Made by a program: the position numbers and the translations under genes | Notes under the pieces: model-generated | Databases searched by the model: none | Seen by the model: only the letters and a program-made list of their open reading frames with translations | Told to the model about the DNA's origin: nothing | Part shown: positions 1-12,869 of the stretch, one piece after another | Layout of the letters: every line of letters starts with the position of its first letter | How positions within the stretch are numbered: position 1 is the first letter of the stretch | Source: Selaginella moellendorffii | Lineage: Eukaryota; Streptophyta; Lycopodiopsida; Selaginellales; Selaginellaceae | Reading direction: 5' to 3' | NCBI RefSeq assembly: GCF_000143415.4 | Contig: NW_003314286.1 | Coordinates: forward strand, 203,616 to 267,615 | Length of the DNA stretch: 64,000 nt

Positions 1-3000
1 TAACTTTAAGACCTCTCATGGATCTCTTACAGAGACTACTTTCCTTGGACTTACTATGCTATTGCATTGGCATAATTTATTTCCCTTAGGTGTTCTTCCC
101 ACTTGGTCACCTTGACTAAGCCACACCATTATCAATTGTTCAAATTAACACTTTGAACTAGGAACCTTATTCCTTACCCAAATAAGGACCTTATCCCTAT
201 TTAGCCACAAGATCACCGAGTGATCTCATCTTGGCACCTTAACAGGTTTGCCAATAGGCACTAGGTCTTCCCGACCTTTAAGTTATTCACCATGACCTCG
301 GGGGCATCCCCCACACTTGGCGGTGCACCCAAACCAGCCCTTACGGCCAAGGGTCCATAGCAACTGAGATTAGGTGTCCCCATCTCATTCACCACGTCCT
401 TGATGCCACTCGCACCAAAGTGTTCAAGTTAGATATGCCGAGCCACATTAAATAATCTAACTGTGCATCACGACTCCAAGGCATCCCTCGCTTGGCGGTG
501 TGCCCAAACCAGTCCTCTCACTGAGAGTCCATGACCACTGAAAAATGAGTGTCCTCATTTTCCAAACCATCACCACACCCTAGTGATTTGGGACTCGAAC
601 CCAACCTCCGCATATGCATCTACGGATGGCATCCCTCCAGACGCCTGGCATGACTCCCCACACCGGTGCACCAACATGTATTTAAAGCGCACTACAGATC
701 ACAAGTTAGGAACTTAATTCCTCCACACTGCCAAGTCCTCTCACTTGACATATCTGTGATCATGCATGGACTCCTCCATGCTCGGCCCCCTGGGCCACCC
801 CTTTGAAGTTGGCTCTTTCAACTAGGGTATTCATTCCCCCTGACTTGCCAATCTCACTTAACAAGTCATTCGGCCACCGTAACATGGTTCATGCATAAGC
901 GTGAAAGTTCTTAACCATTGACTTTCGTTCATAGCCCTCTCTTTGAACACTTGGGATCTACTCCCCTAACCTTGATAGCCTCGCCTCTCGGCAAGTTTCA
1001 AGACCACGCTTCTGTTGCGCCACTCTGATTTCGCGCGCTCTATAAACCATTTACACTTGGACGTCTAGGTACTTATCTACCTAGGAGGAACGTTCAAGGA
1101 ACTTTATTCCTTATCTTGCTAAGGCCTCTCCTTTCACAAGCTTTCCAATAACCATATAGTCTAACATGGACAATCCCATGTTTTAGACTCTCCATGGCAT
1201 CCCGGTCGCTAGTAACAACATGCTTGAGCACCCACTTGATTCTCCACTCCCAACTTGTATAACCACCCTTGATCATGCCTGTCAATTCCTATGGTTCGGT
1301 TCTATCTTTATACTACTTGCCTTTTGGCTTCATACATTTCCTTCGGTTATTCTCCTCCAAATTAGGAAGATAGCTTTGCACTTTCTACCACGCCTTGGCA
1401 AGTATTCATAGGGATGAACCTACTCGACAACCTAGGGAGTGGTTCCTCAATCCGGGTTTGCTCACCTTGTAATCCCACACACTGGGATCACCGTTGCTAC
1501 TTATGGACCTTTATATGCCCATCACTAACCTTGCCAAAATCCCTCTTTGGCTTTGTCCAATTTGGGTAGACGGACTTCTTCCGTCTCCACAACCTTGGAC
1601 ATTTGGATAGCACCTCCTATCCTTCATTCGCTAGAGACTTTGTCCTTTAGGCATTATCCATTGCCCTCATGACACTAAATACCCCCTTCTGGTGTTCTAG
1701 AGTGTTTGGGTGTCCCAATGATAGCATCTCTAACAATGAGCATTCCCTTTTCGACATTGACTTACTATATTGCAACATAAACAATTTATCCCCTATAAGG
1801 GTATATCAAACTTCCTTATCCCAATAAAAAGTCTTAGGTAGTTGCCTTCTACCAGTTTACGAATTATTTTGCACCTTTTGCTTAGTTGCCTCATAGTTAT
1901 CAAGTCCTACAACTCATTGTTGGTGCTTCCACACCTCCATCATTATCTAGGTCACCACACTTTAACTGCATACCTTCCAGATTAGGCTATGCTATTCCCA
2001 TTTCCATTGGGATTCCTTTGGAAGGGGTTCTCATGAACCCGCCAACTTGACCTCAAGGCAACACGCCTTGGCACCTTTGGTGTCTCCACACCATCGGCTC
2101 CACGAGCCTACCTTTATGACACTTCTTACTTGTGTCTAGGTATTTTTGCCAAGACCAATATGGTTGTCTCTTATGCCAATTATCCATTAGCACTGCACCA
2201 TAGCGTTTATGCACAACTTTGTGTCAAAGTTATTTTCTTCTGGGAAACTCTTTCCCATGACTTTAGCATGGCACCTTCTGCCATCAATGTCAAAATCCTC
2301 CCCATCCTTTGTGGGGTGCCACACACCTCAATCTAAATGCTTTCCTCAAGCCTTTAAGATTATTCCTTGACTCTATTGGAGTCATTCAACCTTTTGGACT
2401 TTGTTAATCCAATGACCCACGAGGTCCTACTTTTGAGGTGCTAGCTCACTGAAATACAACTCCTTGTATTCATGTCCTACTCACAAGGACCATCTTTTGC
2501 AAGTGTTACTCCGACACTTGATTTGTTCTCTAGGGGCAACCTTTCGCCCCTTAGGATCACTTGTCCATGTGATGAAAATACCAACTCATCCTCTGAATAC
2601 ACCCCCAACTCCTGGGGTTGTTCCAGCATTTATTAGATGTAGCCCTGGCTACCATTTCAAAGACTTGTGTCCTCTTCCGTTTTTGACCTTCCACGGTCAT
2701 TAATTCCGGTCTCAAATTCATGAGCACCAGCCTCAACTATATGAGGGTAATCTTGTGACTCCATTATCATCTTGGAATTTGCATCTTTTCCATGATCCCA
2801 ACTATAGTTGTTTACCACAATTACGTTAGCCCATTTACTGAGTCAAACGCTCATCTAGATCACATCCTCAGCTCTCTAAGGAAACCTTATACTGTTCCCA
2901 AGATCCCAAAGTCGTTCCATTATTGGCCCTTTTCTATCTATCACATCGCACCCAACTTCACGCATGACCTTGAGTGGAGAGCCATGTCTTTCCGACTTGC

Positions 3001-3093
3001 TACTCCTCAAGGATAGGCCCACTCCTCGGACCTTTCGATGCCAACACCAGTGGTGATATACTTGAGCACTAATAAAAGTCGGACTAAGGAACA
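1..3093. other. Retrotransposon-internal-like region without recognisable coding sequence
   Basis: No open frame longer than about 85 codons and no gag, protease, integrase or reverse transcriptase motif was recognised on either strand. The right edge meets a primer-binding-site-like sequence at 3094-3105, so by position this would be the internal domain of an element read on the minus strand. An imperfect direct repeat of about 75 bp occurs at 300-375 and 478-550, sharing the core CTTGGCGGTG. The interior may be a large non-coding derivative or too decayed to read. Inference; low certainty. Confidence 0.4.
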
Positions 3094-3105
3094 GCTCCGA
3101 TACCA
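3094..3105 (-). other. Primer-binding-site-like sequence (initiator tRNA-Met type)
   Basis: The minus strand reads TGGTATCGGAGC, one mismatch from TGGTATCAGAGC, the primer binding site used by many plant LTR retrotransposons. It lies 3 bases inside the TG/CA-type boundary of the LTR-like repeat at 3109. The right-hand inverted copy, ending at 7107, has no such site beside it. Confidence 0.6.
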
Positions 3106-3108
3106 AGT

Positions 3109-4640
3109 TGTAAGCGACTAAATTTTCCATTTTACTTTAGTCACTTAACCACACCTCCGACCACTTGGAGGAGTCTCATTCACAACCTCCATAAGTCCCA
3201 GTTAGGACTTGGGGCTTGCTAGCCCCGAGAATGGCATCCATGCCACTCAACCTTTGCACTTGGTCCAAGTGCTCCACTTGTCCGATCCCATGACCGACAC
3301 CCCAAGGTACCACCGACATACCAGCCCGTTACGCTAGGCCATGCCCATTAACTTTGGTCACACCGGTGGTCTAATGCCACCTGCATCATAATCCCGTCTC
3401 TCAAAGACTGGGCCATCTGTCCATGAGTGATCATCCTTGATCTACTCCTTAGCATCCTTAGGATGCCCGCAGACATGGGGAATAGCCTTCCCCGACAACT
3501 CTTTCCTAGTCCCCACCAAGTCCCTTTCAGTCTATGGCCGTGTTCGCCAACACTGCCACTGGATCAAGGCCTGTAGGCCTGACCGCTAAGTCCCACTATC
3601 CTTTGGGACTTCCTCACTATGTGACCGTATCCTTGGTCATTGCATTAGAGGCCTACTCCTCTTCCCTTTCACCGTTTGGGACTTTTGGGATAACATTTCG
3701 GAACACCATGGCCTTACACAAGCCTCCTAGGTACTCTCCCCACCTTTCGCCTTTAGGTGCTCTAGCCATGGGCTTAGAGCGAGGTTCCGTTGAGCCACAC
3801 CAGGTATCCAAGTAGGTAGTGCCACCCATACTTTGACTGGAAGCATCGGCCAGTTGATCTCCCGGGGGAACTAGAGCCGGCTCTTGAACACTTCACCAAG
3901 CTACCCCACTTGTCGGCTTGTGTTCACTCTAGTCTTGGACTTCCCAGTGGGTAGCTCATCACCCAACACTAGGTCCAGCCTTCCTGGGCCAAACTGGCCT
4001 TTCCTGGCCAAACTGGCCTTTCCTGGCCAAACTGGCTCCACTGCAGTCCTCCCCCTTACTATACTTTTGGAGCTCACCAAACCCCCCAGGGTCTGGGAGA
4101 CGAACGCTTTGGGCTTTCACCCTCTCAGACTCGAACTCGGACTCGGACTCGGACTCGGACTTGGACTCGGACTCGGGCTTGGCCTCGGTCTCGGCCTCGG
4201 TCTCGGTCTCGGTCCCGGTCTCGGTCTCGGTCTCGGTCCCGGTCCCGGTCTCGGTCTCGGTCCCGGTCCCGGTCTCGGTCTCGGTCTCGGTCTCGACTTC
4301 AGACTCCATCTCGGATTCCATCTCGGGTCCATCTCGGATTCCATCTCGGACTCCATCTCGGGTCCATCTCGGACTCCATCTCGGGTCCATCTCGGACTCC
4401 ATCTCGGGTCCATCTCGGACTCCATCTCAGGTCCATCTCAGACTCCATCTCGGGTCCATCTTGGACTCCATCTCGGGTCCATCTTGGACTCCATCTCGGG
4501 TCCATCTCGGACTCCATCTCGGACTCCATTTCGGGTCCATCTCGGGTCCACCTTGGACTCCACCTCGGACTCCACCTCGGACTCCATCTCGGGGTCCTTC
4601 GCAGACTCCACTTCAGACTCCAACTTGGGTCCATCTCGGC
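3109..4640 (-). repeat. LTR-like repeat, left copy (minus orientation) with internal minisatellite
   Basis: Read on the minus strand this ends in a TTACA boundary three bases before the primer binding site, as the 5' LTR of a minus-strand element would. Its reverse complement matches 5740-7107 with many substitutions and small indels: the ACTAAATTTTCC edge block, a CTTGGTCCAAGTGC block and a CGCTTTGGGCTTTC block occur in the same order in both. The copies diverge beyond the minisatellite, so the outer end of the LTR cannot be placed. Open frames across it are repeat artefacts. Confidence 0.6.
4128..4640. repeat. Hexamer tract followed by 23-bp minisatellite
   Basis: About 4128-4300 is a hexamer-type repeat of CTCGGA and TCGGTC units. 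About 4300-4640 alternates CATCTCGGACTC and CATCTCGGGTC, giving a 23-bp period with drift. The unit lacks stop codons in several frames, so long frames rich in Gly-Leu, Ser-Val or Asp-Ser appear on both strands; they are low complexity and not called as genes. Confidence 0.85.
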
Positions 4641-5739
4641 ACTTCCACGTGTCATGTGTTGGTCCTTTTGGGTCCCTTTTTTGGAGCCTCGCTTATTGCT
4701 CGCTTCGTGCTCGTTCCTCGAGCACTTTGTTGGGAGTTCCACTCCCGCTCTCGACCTTTCAAGTCAGGGCTTTTAGTGCAAATGTGTTACGCTCATTTTG
4801 TTTTCGCTTTAGCCACCACCACATGGCACCCTTCCGGCTCCACTTTGGGGCCTAGGGATTTTGTGTCTCACACCGGAGTGACTTGGAATAGTCCTAGAGC
4901 AACCAGCATTCCAATGCCAAGACCAGCATGCAAAACAGAGCCAAACGGAGTCTGGTGCTATTTCGGCATACCGATGGCCTAACGCAAGGACATGGGTACT
5001 CCACCAGCTAGCATGGAATGGAACTTGGGATTAAACCCAAGCTGGATGCAGAACAAGGATAGGCACACAAGCAGGAGCTAGACTATGCCTCAAGTTGGTT
5101 GGCTATGCCTGACCTACCCACTATCCTTACTATACATTTGGAACCCCCCACCCCACCCCCCTTGAGGAACACACGCTTTGGGCTTTCCCCCCAAGCCTCC
5201 TTTAATATCAAGAGTTAGTCTCTAGGACAAACTCAAAACTTACTAAATATGGAATGGCACTAGAATGTGAATTTTGACACAGAACGAACACCATTGTGTT
5301 CAAACCGATCTCTACATTCCGTAAATATGCCAAATAAGCAAATTTGGATACTTTCCATAAATAGCATTTGGGACCGAAATAAGACTAACACAAAAGGCAT
5401 GATAGCAAGGGTGTTTGGCAGACACGGTAAGCTATCATCCAGTAATATTGAGGGACCAATCTCAATACTCAAGGGTTCTTGTCAAGCCAGTGCAAGACAA
5501 AGCAAAAGAAAACTAACAAGCCGGGCCAAGTATGCTTGGCTAAATAGATACTTAGGAATTCCTTCCTTATGCTTGTCCGGCCAAGTGCAGATGCAAACTT
5601 TAGTTTACTAACACTTGAACAAGAGGGATTAATAAAGGGTCTAGCAATATCGACCTCTTGCCATCGTGGCAATAAGGTAAGAGTGTCCGTAAGGACTAGC
5701 CGACAAGTAACTTTCAATACCCGAAGTCACATTCGCGAC
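4641..5739. other. Spacer between inverted LTR-like copies
   Basis: No gene seen. A third, partial copy of the LTR-like CTTACTATAC...CGCTTTGGGCTTTC block lies near 5125-5190 in the same direction as the one near 4046-4120, suggesting nested or rearranged copies. The remainder (about 5200-5740) has no recognised homology within the window. Confidence 0.5.
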
Positions 5740-7107
5740 AGATGGAGTTCGAGATAGAGTCCGAGATGGACCCAAGATGGACCCAAGATGGAGTTCGAGA
5801 TGGACCCGAGATGGAGTCCGAGAGACCCAAGATAGAGTTCGAGATGGACCCTAGATGGAGTCTAAGATGGACCCAAGATAGAGTTCGAGATGGACCCAAG
5901 ATGGAGTCCAAGAGACCCGAGATAAAGTTCGAGATGGACCCGAGATGGAGTCCAAGATGGACCTGAGATGGAGTCCGAGATAGAGTCCGAGATGGACCCA
6001 AGATGGACCCAAGATGGAGTTCGAGATGGACCCGAGATGGAGTCTAAGATGGAGTCCGAGATGGAACCAGTCTGAGTCTGAGTCCGAGTCCGAGTCCGAA
6101 TACTAATACAGATTGTTGGGTGAAAGCCCAAAGCGATCGTCCCCGGGGGGCTGCAGGGGGGTTCCAAAAGTATAGTAAGGAGAGTGTGGGGGTTGGAACC
6201 CAATGGAGCCAATTTGGCCAGGAAAGGCTAGTTTAGCCCATGAAGGCTGTACCTAGGTGTTGGGTGATGGGACAACCATTAGGAAGTCCAAGGCTAGAGG
6301 AATACAAACCGACAAGCAAGGTAGCTTGGTGAAGTGTTCAAGAGCTAGCTCTAGTTCCCCCAGGAAATCGAATGGTCGATGCTCCTAGTCCAAGTATGGG
6401 TGGCATTACCTACTTAGATGGCTCATCGGAACCTTGCTCTAAGCCCATGGCTAAAGTACCCAAAGGCAGAAGATGGGGAGAGTACCCATGAGGCTCATGT
6501 AGGGCTACAGTGTTCCGAAATGTTGTCCCAAAGTTCCAGACTATGGAAAGGAAGAAGAGCAATCCTCTAGTATAGTGACTAAGGATACGGTCACATGGTG
6601 AGGAAGTCCCAAAGGACAGTGGGACTTAGTGGTTGGGCCTGCAAGCCTTGATCTAGTGGCAATGTTGGCAAACACGGCCATGGATAGAAAGGGACTTGGT
6701 GGAGATTGTAAAAGGGGTATTGGGGAAAGATATTCCCCATGCCTGCGGGCACCCTAAGGATGATGAAGAATGGATTTGGGATGACCACTCATGGACGGAT
6801 GGCCCAGTCTTGGAGAGACGAAACTGTGATGCAGGTGATATTGGACCACTAGTGTGGCAAAGATAAATGGGCATGGCCTTAGCATAATAGGCTGATATGT
6901 CAGTGGTACCTTTGGGTGTTGGTCATTGGATTGGACACGTGGAGCACTTGGACCAAGTGCAAAGATTGAATGGTAGGGATGTCATTCTCGGGGCTAGCTA
7001 GCCCCAAGTCCGAAGAAGGACTTATGGAGGTTGTGAGTGAGACTCCTCTAAGTGGTCAGAGGTGTGGTTAAGTGACTAAAGTAAAATGGAAAATTTAGTC
7101 ACTTACA
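5740..7107 (+). mobile_element. LTR-like repeat, right copy (plus orientation)
   Basis: Inverted, diverged copy of 3109-4640. The minisatellite is at about 5740-6085 in the opposite direction (GAGATGGACCCGAGATGGAG type units). The copy ends TTTAGTCACTTACA at 7107, matching the boundary of the left copy, but no primer binding site follows. It is therefore a 3' LTR or solo LTR. Decayed Ty1/copia sequence begins just to the right, so it may have inserted next to or into that element. Confidence 0.6.
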
Positions 7108-7381
7108 ACAAAAATGTGACATCTTTCAAAACTTTTAAGAAGGGCATTCTTGTGTGAGGAAGCATTCCTCACTAACAGCAAAGATATAGAGCATTATGCT
7201 ACTCACCAACAAGGTTAGGGATTAGAGTTGGCTCTAGCCGAGCATAGTCCAATGGATTATGCTCGAAGGCAATAGTCCTTATTTCATCAATAAATAATGC
7301 ATCCTCCTTAAAACTAGGAGGGAATAGAAGAACTAGGAGATCTTCATTGATAAAGCTAGTGGATAGTGGCTCATCTTGGCT

Positions 7382-9490
7382 CTATTGGGAGAAGTTATCT
7401 TTGACGAAGATCACATCTATACTAATGATCGTCTCTTTGATTGTTAAATCCCAAAGCTTGTATGTTTTACAATTGTATTTTTCATCTTGTGCATAACCAA
7501 CAAAGATAAACTTTTGACTTTTCGAATCAAGTTTCTTGCGTTGTTGGTTAGGGACATGTGTAAAGGCAGCACAACCAAAAACACAAAGGTGAGATACATC
7601 TAGGTTCTTCCCTATCCACATTTCTTCAAAGGTCTTCCCACTCAAGACAACTATTAGCAACTGATTTTGGATGTGTAATGCCATGGCAATGGCTTCTTGC
7701 TAGAATCTTTTGTCCAACTTGGCTCCTACCAAGAGGTTATAGATAGCATTCACAAATGTGTGGTTCTTGTGCTCAACAATGCCATTTTGCTGACATTCAA
7801 GTACTTTTTTCTTTCATTAATTTATATGGCCTTTAATCTTCTTTCAAGCTTTGTCTCAGCATAGAACTTATAGAATTTAAAGGGTTCAATAGCCTTATTC
7901 TTGTTTCGAAGGAAAAATATGCATATCTTCCTACTATAGTCACCAACAAACATGAAATATCTTGCTCCAAAATAACTTAGGATCTCCATTGGTCCACCAA
8001 ATATGAATGGATAAGCTCAAGTGGTTGGGAATTCCACCTCTTTGATGATGCAAAATTTTGGTGATGGTGTTTTCCAAGCATATATGACTCCCTTTTCAAG
8101 TCAAGTCCCGTAACCATGCCTTCTATGTATATTTCCCATATGGCCTTGTAATTGGCATGACCTAAATGGCAATGCTATAAAAAGGCATTATTATTTTTGC
8201 TTTAGTCAAAGGAAGGTGTTTAACATTTATTGCATGTTGCTTTCCAAAAGAAACTTTATATAAGTTTCCCCATACAAAAACTTCATTCCAAACATCTTGA
8301 ATGTGCATTTGTCAATAAACACAACACCTTTATCATCAAAGATCACCACCATATTATTTTCACAAACTTTGGCCACTAACATGAGATTCCTTCGAAAGTT
8401 GGAATATACATTGTATTTATATTATTTCCATTTTCAAGCTTAATCTTGAAAGTTCCCATGTCATGAATTCCAAGGCAGATGTCATCTCTCAGAACAACTC
8501 CATTGCTCTAGCTCACAAACTTATACTCCTCAAACATATATTTATTTATAGACATCAAACTGGTATAACCAGAGTCCAACCCAAGCTTTATTACTCCCAA
8601 GAGTCTCACCATTTATGGCTCTCTTCTTCTATGTTAATTACATCATCTTCTTCAATGCCCAAATGAGTTATGTCTTTGGCATTAGGGCAATCACGAACCC
8701 AATGACTATGCTCCTAGCACAACTTGCATTGGTCACAATCAATGTGCCTAGATTTGCCTTGTCTACCTTGCCTATGGCTTGAACAATTACTCCCTTGCAA
8801 GCTCTTAGCAGCTCATGACTTCAAGAGCCTTCAGTAACTCCATCTTGAGAGTTTTCTACATCTCCCTTAGCATATCTATTGTAACCGCTTCTAGTTCTTG
8901 GCATCCCTTGCTGCACATTGCAACCATGCCCAACATAAGATTTGTTTGCCACATTCAGCTAGCTGCATCTTGCATATATAGACTGATGAACCTCATGGGT
9001 TTGGGCTCTCTCTTTGTATAGCAAGGAGGTGTTTATCAATCTGGTGACTGCATCATCAATTTAGCTCTTTAATCAGCTCTTTTGCACACCCTCCCATTCT
9101 TGTGGTAGAGTCTTATAGAGCTTCACTTTCTACATTGATTCGGGAACCTCATGCTCCTTACCTTCCGTAGCTAAATCTACAAACAGTCAGCTTAAATGCT
9201 TAGTGTGTTCCAGCATATCACCCCCATCCTGGAAAACACACGTATCTAGCAACAAATGGATCCTCATGACCTCCTTCTTCTTACTGTAGGTGTCATCTAG
9301 CCATTTCTAGATATAGGCTCCTCCTTGTCCCATATCCACCCTGATCAATATCTCGTGACTCAAGTAAGAGCAAATGTAGCCAATAGCCTGTTGATTCCTA
9401 GTCCTCTAGTCCATCAAAACCCTTTGACTGAGTATTGGCTCTAGATTGGAGAGATCCACAATGCCATACACTCCCTAGAACCAAAGCCAT
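7382..9490 (-). mobile_element. Decayed Ty1/copia retrotransposon fragment (gag to end of integrase)
   Basis: Translated in pieces on the minus strand. A gag-like N-terminal part lies at about 9490-8750. The zinc knuckle CX2CX4HX4C is at 8687-8728 with a stop codon inside it. A GAG-pre-integrase-like stretch lies near 8150-8030. An integrase core at about 8010-7750 shows GARYFMFVGDYSRK and a QQNG..EHKN block. The end of integrase at 7684-7382 shows HLCVFGCAAF and KFIFVGY. Several frameshifts and stops make it non-functional. Reverse transcriptase and RNase H are absent; the sequence is cut off near the LTR-like copy ending at 7107. Confidence 0.85.
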
Positions 9491-9779
9491 GCTTCCATGA
9501 GTTTCTTCCAGAAACCAAACTCCTTACCACTGACAAACAAATGGCTTTATGCCTCCATTAGGGAGGGCACTACTCTCTACCATGCTGTCTACAGACCCTT
9601 AGCAGTAACGGCATGGTTGAGAGTAGAGGAGTGGAGCTCCAATGTTAGAGAAAACTCAAAGGTACAAATGGAAAAACCCTAGTGTAGTTTTTGTGCTCAC
9701 TTGAGTTTCAGTTTATATCTTAACATTTCTTGTAGTTTTTAGCCAATTCACCATGACTCTCATGTTCTCATTTTTGCTG

Positions 9780-10852
9780 TAGTTATATCCATGGCTCCAA
9801 TTTCTTGTTAAATTGTGCCAACCTCATCTATCAAGAGCAATTGGAAGTTTTTGTTGTCCCTCAATGCCTCTCAGCCTCCTTTATGTCTTCATTAGAAGCA
9901 GTTGTTTTATCATGCAATCACTCAAACTTACAACCAAAAATAATGAGTGGAAAAAGGGAAAATAGTTTGAAAATGTGCCACCACCAAATTCAAAGAACTT
10001 TGTTAGATTTGCGATTGATTACATGTCTGGCTCTACACATTGAAAAACCCACATATAGGACCATAAACTCCTCCACACTGTAAAATAACAAGGGGTTCTA
10101 CTGTAAAACAATGCTAGGGTCAATGTTGGTATGCAATTGTAGAAGCAGAAGTTCTTACCACAATCTATCTGCATTATAGGGTTATCAAGTAAATTATCCA
10201 ATTCTTCCATAAGCCATTTATTATCATTTTCCTTTGCTTCATCAGCATTAGCATCATTAGTCATAGGTTCAACATTATGTTCTTTTACATCAGCATTAGC
10301 ATCATCAATCATGGGTTTAACATTGTGTTCTTTTACATTTTTCTCTTCATGGCTTTCCTTTTCCACATATGCCCGACAAGCCACATTCTTTATAAATGTT
10401 GGTGAAGTAATTCCACTATTAGTAGATGCTCTTGAACGAATAGCAAAGGAATATCAAGCTTCTAGAATGTTAGGAGAAAATACAAAACTTAATTACCATT
10501 AGAATCTATTTTTCTTAGCCAACATGCATAAGTTTTTTTCTAGTAGCACAGGAAATGTGTTCCGAGTGAATTGCTTATTAATATTATTGCCAATCAAAGC
10601 CCAAGAAGTTGATGCTATCTAGTAACATGGCTTGAGGGAGCTCTCACCAAACTTGAGTACCTTAAAAATGACAACTAAGCCTGCATGTAATGGGATTGCT
10701 AAATAGAGCTTTTGGATTCTCTCCCGATAACATATTACATTATCTATAGAAGAAAGGCATTGGTCTAATATGCTCCTGCCCATTTTAGGCATTGTGGAAG
10801 CTTGATCCAAATCTCTAAGAGTTCTATGATCTTGATGCAAGTTCATTTAGTT
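9780..10852. repeat. Dispersed repeat, copy 1 (unclassified element)
   Basis: Shares long stretches, in the same direction, with 14610-15229, for example AATTGTGCCAACCTC near 9812 and GATCTTGATGCAAGTTCATT near 10830. The minus strand at 10384-10019 has an open stretch with a 20-residue acidic repeat (KEHNV.PM..DANAD twice), perhaps left from an element protein. No transposase motif was recognised. About 10853-11355 contains nothing I can identify. Confidence 0.55.
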
Positions 10853-11355
10853 CCTGGGCAATGAGAAAATGAAATCTCTAGTTAAACTCACTGTTCTCTA
10901 GCAGTTATGTAATGGTAAGCACCAATATATTCCTGAGATATAGTTTGAGTAGTTTGATCCAGAGAGCTGAGAGAGGTGATCAATGCTCAAATTAGCTACT
11001 TGTCCAGCGATGAAGAGGCGATGAAGAAGACACAAACTCCAGAAGCCAAACCCAAGACTGAAGATCGAGAGCCTTCATAAGCTCTTGAATGTGTTGGTGT
11101 GAACGCTTGAGAATTTTTCTTTACTAATCTTGATTAAGAATGACTTTAGAATGCAATCACGTGAGTGACCATGCCGTCTTTTTTTCTTTTTCTCGTTTTC
11201 TCTCCTCTTATCAGGAACGCTAGAAGTTGCTCTTAGGTCGCAAAAGAGAGAGTCCTATCCAGTCGACTCGTCAACTTTTCACACCCTCATCTGTGGAGGT
11301 AACAGACATCGACTCAGATGCATTAAGAAAGTATGTTCACAACCGTGAGGCCGAA

Positions 11356-12580
11356 CTAGCACCATTTGCGTGTTTTGCAATGTACTTTAGCTACGGACAC
11401 CATATAATCTTGGGACCTGTAAGAACGACTCTGGTGAGTGTTTCTTTTTTGTTTTTTGGTTATATTTCTTACGTTGATCCGTAGCTACTTGCACACGCAG
11501 ACATAATAGCAGACTTTGCTGGTTCAAATTCTCCCTAATTTCGTCAAAAAACGCAGCGAAAGGTTTCGAAAAACATCACAAACAATTCGTACCAAAGCTT
11601 CGTAGTAAAGCCCAGAATACAAGGAAGCATAGAAGAATGCTTGACCTCTATCTTCCTTTAGAAAGCTACCCAGCATCTGCTAAGAAAATAGATAGAACTT
11701 TGTGTTGATATTGTAGAGAGATACCTGTTGAGGATCACCACCTTGTTTGTAAAGCTTGTAAATTTGGTTCATATAAGCCCTGCTATCTTTACCCGTCTGG
11801 AAAAAATGAAAACCAATAGTTGAGAAATTGATAAGAAAAAACCATACGTCTGGGATTCTTTGACGAGCCTCCTCTAAACTATAAGATCGGGCCTCACAAA
11901 GGAAGCACCATAAAGCCTGAAAGAGGAGAGAGAAATCCGATGTACGTTTATAGAAAGAAAAATTACCTCCTCGGAGTCGTTGTTCCCCAGTTTTGTATCC
12001 TCTCGAAACTGAGCAGCACCTTCTTCAAATCTTTTGCAAAGTTTTGCTCAAGCTCTCAAAAGGGAGAAGAATCCACTACTAACCTGTCGAGATAGAACAG
12101 TGAAAGTCCCCTCTGCCACAGATCTGTGTTCACAACTTCAGTTTTTCTGGTGTGTGTTTGGATCTTTAAAAATTGATTCACTCACAAGGGAGTTCTTCCG
12201 GGAAAGCATCCAACACCTTGTTGAATTGCTCCAAAGATCCAGACACATCTCCCTTTCCACCACAGAAGAAAGAAACCAAGGAAGCTCAGAGGACAAAACG
12301 AGTAAAGATGGCTACGAAGAACATATACCTGCGAGAAGAGCTCCATTCCATGCCTCTTCCAATCCAGAGCCGACATTCTCCCGAATGGAAGCCTCGACGA
12401 TGCAAGAACCACGGCTATGGCAGCAATAGCCGCTCCAGTAACACGCCTCTCCCACGCCGGCCTTCTTCCATCTCCAAACTTTACGGCTCTAGACGCTGGA
12501 ATGGGCGGAGCAAGCGACAGTCGTGGAATTCTATACCCAATGGCCACCGCCTTCCACGCCATAGCTCGGCCTCTTTGCAC
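11356..12580 (-). CDS. Chloroplast-type TPR-like protein, nine exons
   Basis: Nine exons join in frame to 256 residues: 12580-12329, 12252-12186, 12123-12084, 12030-11967, 11916-11848, 11796-11725, 11676-11593, 11534-11473, 11416-11356; all introns are GT-AG and about 50-75 bp. The N-terminal ~65 residues are Arg/Ala/Ser-rich with a hydrophobic stretch, resembling an organelle transit peptide, possibly thylakoid-lumenal. Then comes a TPR-like helical repeat (SLEQFNKVLDAFPEE), a WQRGLSLFYLDRFEEG block and a tail ending DYMVSVAKVHCKTRKWC. The pattern matches a conserved plant TPR-like chloroplast family that I recall as Arabidopsis AT4G39470; function unknown. An in-frame Met at 12562 could also start translation. 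Confidence 0.8.
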
Positions 12581-12869
12581 ATCGGACTGTCACCTCTTCT
12601 TAAATTAGCGTTGCTCTCGATCGGAGCTTTTGAAAAACAAGAGATCTAGCATGGTTGCTGGTCACGGACGCGGATGCAGCACGAAGGGATCCAGCGCCGC
12701 ATCGCCGTGAAGGATGCCACGGTGCCCCGAGACAACCATGTTGGATATACGTGCTCGCTCGCGGCGGCGTGGGCGATCGATCCACGCATGAAAGTGGGCA
12801 AGGATTCAGTGGCGTATCATCGCCGCCCACTTCGAGAATCGCCCTCGACCTTTTTAAATCGATACAAGC

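Noticed and set aside
3884-4982. Long plus- and minus-strand frames across the minisatellite (Gly-Leu, Ser-Val, Pro-Arg rich)
   Set aside because: They consist of the CTCGGA and 23-bp repeat units read in several frames, with no other protein-like feature.
12034-12649. Plus-strand frames of 131 and 158 codons
   Set aside because: Antisense to exons 1-4 of the TPR-like gene, which splice cleanly on the minus strand.
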